Program-made: the position numbers and the translations under genes
In this document: positions 60,301-64,000 of the stretch, piece after piece
Position numbering within the stretch: position 1 is the stretch's first letter
Layout of the letters: each line of letters begins with the position of its first letter
DNA from: Cardiocondyla obscurior
Taxonomy: Eukaryota > Arthropoda > Insecta > Hymenoptera > Formicidae
Direction: 5' to 3'
DNA length: 64,000 nt
Assembly (NCBI RefSeq): GCF_019399895.1
Contig: NC_091873.1
Coordinates: forward strand, 5,693,501 to 5,757,500
The notes under the pieces: generated by a model
What the model was told of the DNA's origin: nothing
Seen by the model: only the letters and a program-made list of their open reading frames with translations
Database searches by the model: none

Positions 60301-63300
60301 GGGGAGAGGGTGGTTCTTAATAAATTTAAAATTAATTTTTTTTTCCTTCTTTTTTTTTTAATTTTTTTTTTTTAATAACACGTGCACACGCATCGGCAAT
60401 GCAAAATCGCTTTCGGTAAGGCCGAAGCGTGAAAGCCGCAAATATAGAATCCGGGTATCGTTATAACTCCCCGTATTAAATGTGTAAATAAATTAATTCG
60501 ACCGAATTGAATAACTGATTATAAATTAATAGCATGTAATGAGCGAACCGTAGCGACGCGATCCCTGTGCCATTTGGAACGACGGGTGGTTATGTGATAC
60601 CAACAACAACAGCGTTAAATAATAAATACGCCCGCTAAACAGCAATCATTATCTCGTACATTACGCAGGGATCTGTGCAATCTCTGAAAACAGTTATCGC
60701 CATGCACGCGGATTAAAAATAAGGAAAGCGGCCATCGCGGGCACCGGCCGAGAGATAATCGGAATAATGCCGGCGATATATTCATTTAGCGGTAATATTA
60801 ATTTAGAAAAAAAAAAGGAAAAAGTGAAGATAAAAAAAAACGCCCGCGCCGCTCCGCGCTCATCAAAATCCCCGAGGTAATTCTTTATATCGAATTTTAA
60901 TATTTACCGGACAATATAAATACGGGCCATAATGAGATAGAAGTAAAATACGTAAGTCGAGTGGTAACGGGAAGTTTGTTTGGGAATATAGAATTAAGAC
61001 TGTTAAAGTTTGCGAGCTGATCTACTTCTAGATTTGAACGGCGGGGGAGAAGAGGAGGGGGAAGGGACTTCATTATAAGTATGACGTAAGCGTCACAAGA
61101 GATTCTCATTATCGAGTAAGAAAATGGAGCCCTTGCCGCGATTGAATTTGAACTGATTATTGATTTATATCGACTTTGCTTTATACCGCGCCCCCTACCC
61201 CCCCTCGAGCAACGGTCTGCAAAGACAAGTTTTAATTGAAAGTTGATTAAGACTGCGCCGCACCGTGAGTTACAGTCTTAACTTAACTTGCGGTCCCGGG
61301 ATCGTAACTGAATCTTTTTATTCGGGCCAATTGCCGATTTCGAGTTTAACCTTACTCTTTGAAGATGGCACTTTTTAAATTGCAGACAATTTAGAAAGAC
61401 AATTTAATTCTAATTGATTTTAATTTATCTTTGATTAGCTGGTCGCTATTGCAAAACGCAGTTTAATATGAGAAAAATACATTTTTTCTTTTTTTTTCTA
61501 AGCGGGGAAAAAATGAATATAAGCGAAGCGTCGTTTAGGGAGGGAAGTATTTTTTTATGGGTCAATATTATTTTCGTGTTACATCAGTGGCGGTCCATCA
61601 CAAAGGGCTTTTTGTGCTAGTCTCGCGCGACCTACGGGGACCGTAAATGCATGGCCCTACGGTATCCGGAAACGGAACCTTTCGGCCCATTCACCAGGAC
61701 AAAATCACGTCCGGTCGCCCTTTCTCCACGCGGGAAGGGATAATAAAAGCCGCCGCTCTCTCTCAATGAAACGATGACATTTGCACGTGGCGCGTACATA
61801 AATATAAAAATGCAATTCACGGGAAATATAATACTTGATGATTATCCGATTTAATTATTTCATTATAACGTCATTAACGTAATTACTTTGTTACACAATC
61901 GATATTACATATTCCGCCGCGATCATCTGCTATTTTATTACAATTATTTCATTCCTATTATTCATAAACGTTTCAATTATTCGTACGCGCAGCGTGTCTT
62001 CGTCATCGCGTCGACGAGAGAGAGAAAGAGAGAGACGTCGAAAAGGGTAGCTAATTCAAAATCGCGCTTGTATACCCACTTGATAGCACTTTCTCCGATA
62101 GCACTCCGTTCTCCTGCTCGTCCGTCTCGTTCTCCGCTCTTTTTATCTCGTCTCTTCGACGCGCCGCGGCACAGGTCGACTCCATTTGACTTTTCGCTCC
62201 ACTCGATTCCACCGCATTGCACACGCCCTTCTCGACGTGCACACACTCGAGAGAGCTTTCCCCGGCTCCCAGTCCCTCTTTCTGTCGCCCTTTTTACCGA
62301 AAGGGGAGAGAAGCGATCCGTGTGTTTATATCCTCCGCTCGCGCGTTCTCACCCGCTCTCATTGCCTCGTCTCTGTCCCCTCTCTCTCTTTCTCTCTCAC
62401 CTTTTTAGCTTCCGATTTACAGGGCGACCGGTGGTTTTCGGTTTATTCCCCCGCTTATCCACTCGATATTTGATTTATCCCGTCTACCGCGCACCGCGGG
62501 TAGTGCGCTTTGATTATCGCACTATGGACCGCGCTGTCCGATTGCAGAAAGATACGTGTCGCATCGGTGAGATGATGCACAATGCAGTGACGCTTGCAGT
62601 TTTGATATCGCTTCCAAAGCTTGGAACTTTCCGCGTATCTCGTCTCGATGTTCAATAAATATCTCTTCGCGTGAATAAAAAAAAAAGAGTTTAATTATTA
62701 TATTAAATATATATAATTATAAAAATTAATGTTTGCGGAGAAGATTGTTTTATACGAGATACGCGAACTCGAGATGAGATACGGGGGTGTTTTCTCGCCG
62801 GCGGAATGCGGTTTAACGCGGTGCCGAGGCGGTCGAGGGGCATATCGAGACGAAGAAGCCCAGCATCGACGGCGTGATTGAATTAATCTGTCAATTTGCC
62901 AATTACACGGATGAGTTTGTTTGGCGGCCGCGGCACGCGGGCGCGTCTCCGTTCATCGATCGCGATGGGATCGGCGGTTGGTTGGGACTCAGGCTCTCCG
63001 CGTGTGCGACGCACGTGCGTGCACGCGTGCACCACCGTCTGCATGGCCTGCGTGCGTGCGTGCATACGTAATACCGCGTGGCTCAGTGCACAGATTCAAC
63101 GAGCTCAATTGGCGCGCCGAACGAAGAGGAGGTGGAGGAGGAGGATCGTATTGATTCTCCGGTTACCCGCGACAGAGCTACGACGAACCTGACTTCTGCC
63201 TCGAGCGAGAATCCCGCCGGCCTCCGCGCGAGACGCCGCGCGTGAAAACTAAAGCTTTCACAAGCGCCCCTGTGGGTGGCTGGATATAAAATGCAAGGAG

Positions 63301-64000
63301 CAAACGTTGAATTCGCGAATATTTTCCCCGATACCGAAACTACGTCAAGCGTCGCCTCGACTCTCCCCGCCTTTCTGCGAATCAAATTCGTTCGGCGTAA
63401 AAAAAAAATTTGTTATCGAGGTAATATCTTTCCCTAAAAAAAAAGAAAAAAAAAAGCGCAGATATATTTTTGTATGCGATTTATTAAATGATAATTTCTC
63501 GTGAATAACTTGCTTTAGGCCGAGTCGATAGATTTGGACGCGGTGAGCGCCGAAATGCGTCGAAAGATGCCGCGGATCATCGCCACCCTATTGTAGGTCA
63601 TTGCACGCAGGCACGCGGCATTATTGCATTTGCCGCGGCAAAGTTATATCAAGCCAAAGTTAGGTTTGTTCCGAGACGAGGTATATCGTCGGTCTCGCAC
63701 GCGTCTGCGTTAGAAAGGGACCGCGAGAAGCGGATAGAGACTCCTAGGCGGTGTAATATCACTCGATGCGCGAACGGAGACAAGGGCGGTGGTGGAGGAG
63801 AAGGAGAGAGAGAGGCCCGAAGCCGCGGGCTGCGAGAGGGAATAGGGGATGCGCAGTCGAGGGTTTCGTTTCCGAGCCCCGGCTTCGAGCCCCGAGGGCA
63901 CCATTTCCAGCGGAACCGAGAGCGCGCGCGAGCCGGGACGCGGGGATCCCCGGATCCCGCCGCTATTCCAATTGCTTCCCTGTTTGATATGCGCCAATTT
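54386..64000. other. Upstream flank of Drgx, no gene recognised
   Basis: The sequence presumably includes the Drgx promoter and distal enhancers. It is a mosaic of CpG-rich blocks (54960-55680, 56400-56870, 57100-58320, 62940-63240, 63700-64000) and AT-rich homopolymer-laden parts (56080-56200, 58380-58600, 60300-60380). The longest open frame of the window (61888-62658, 256 codons) is a Pro/Ser/Arg-rich, compositionally biased frame with no domain and no splice context. An alternating CG/TG tract lies at 63002-63070. Confidence 0.4.

Noticed and set aside
61888..62658. Longest single open frame, 256 codons on the + strand
   Set aside because: It is Pro/Ser/Arg/Leu-rich because the DNA is a ctct/cgcc-rich block, shows no domain, and overlaps other equally open frames on the same strand. 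Compositional artefact.
63541..63594. Short open segment after a ctttag acceptor-like site ending in TAG
   Set aside because: Only 17 codons and no partner exon; chance is sufficient.
1..64000. tRNA genes, rRNA, transposon bodies
   Set aside because: I looked for tRNA T-loop consensus sequence, transposase or reverse-transcriptase motifs and long terminal repeats and saw none. Diverged elements could be missed by eye.

Overview
The window looks like nuclear DNA of an insect, most likely a hymenopteran and perhaps an ant. The recognisable genes are animal genes with short GT-AG introns. The coding strip (about 6.8-18.1 kb) is AT-rich. The rest is gene-poor and alternates between AT-rich stretches full of poly(A)/poly(T) runs and CpG-rich, GC-rich stretches. 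The order-level call is inference from this texture and from protein similarity recalled from memory; no search was run.

Layout. 1-6.8 kb holds no recognisable gene; one cysteine-containing open frame at 5484-5765 is noted. From 6830 to 18052 three genes lie head to tail on the + strand. The first is a six-exon BtpA-family TIM-barrel protein of 275 aa (6830-8392). The second is translation initiation factor eIF2 subunit beta, six exons and 317 aa (8825-11312). The third is the DNA double-strand-break repair ATPase RAD50, 17 exons and 1371 aa (12266-18052). All three could be assembled exon by exon with reading phase preserved at every junction. On the - strand the paired-class homeobox gene Drgx runs from 54221 down to 40334 in four coding exons (407 aa), with introns of 3.7-4.8 kb. 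The flanks and introns of Drgx look like the regulatory desert usual around developmental homeobox genes.

The least ordinary part is a series of apparently non-coding, well-spliced exons on the + strand at about 19.3-28.9 kb, with a further pair at 49.1-49.4 kb inside Drgx intron 2 and antisense to it. Several of these exons resemble one another: similar purine-rich 3' ends, similar donor sites and, in places, similar intron starts. They therefore look like the product of repeated exon and exon-plus-intron duplication. One copy has gained a 16-unit, 10-bp minisatellite, and the upstream part contains a 0.35-0.4 kb tandem duplication that also duplicates a splice donor. I read this as a rapidly evolving long non-coding RNA (or 5' non-coding exons of an unseen gene) that may run antisense through Drgx. 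This is a prediction from sequence only, and transcript evidence would settle it.

Functionally the named genes have little in common: a putative (beta/alpha)8 enzyme, a housekeeping translation factor, a genome-maintenance ATPase and a neuronal transcription factor. The first three form a compact housekeeping block; the fourth sits in a regulatory landscape shared with the repeated-exon transcript.
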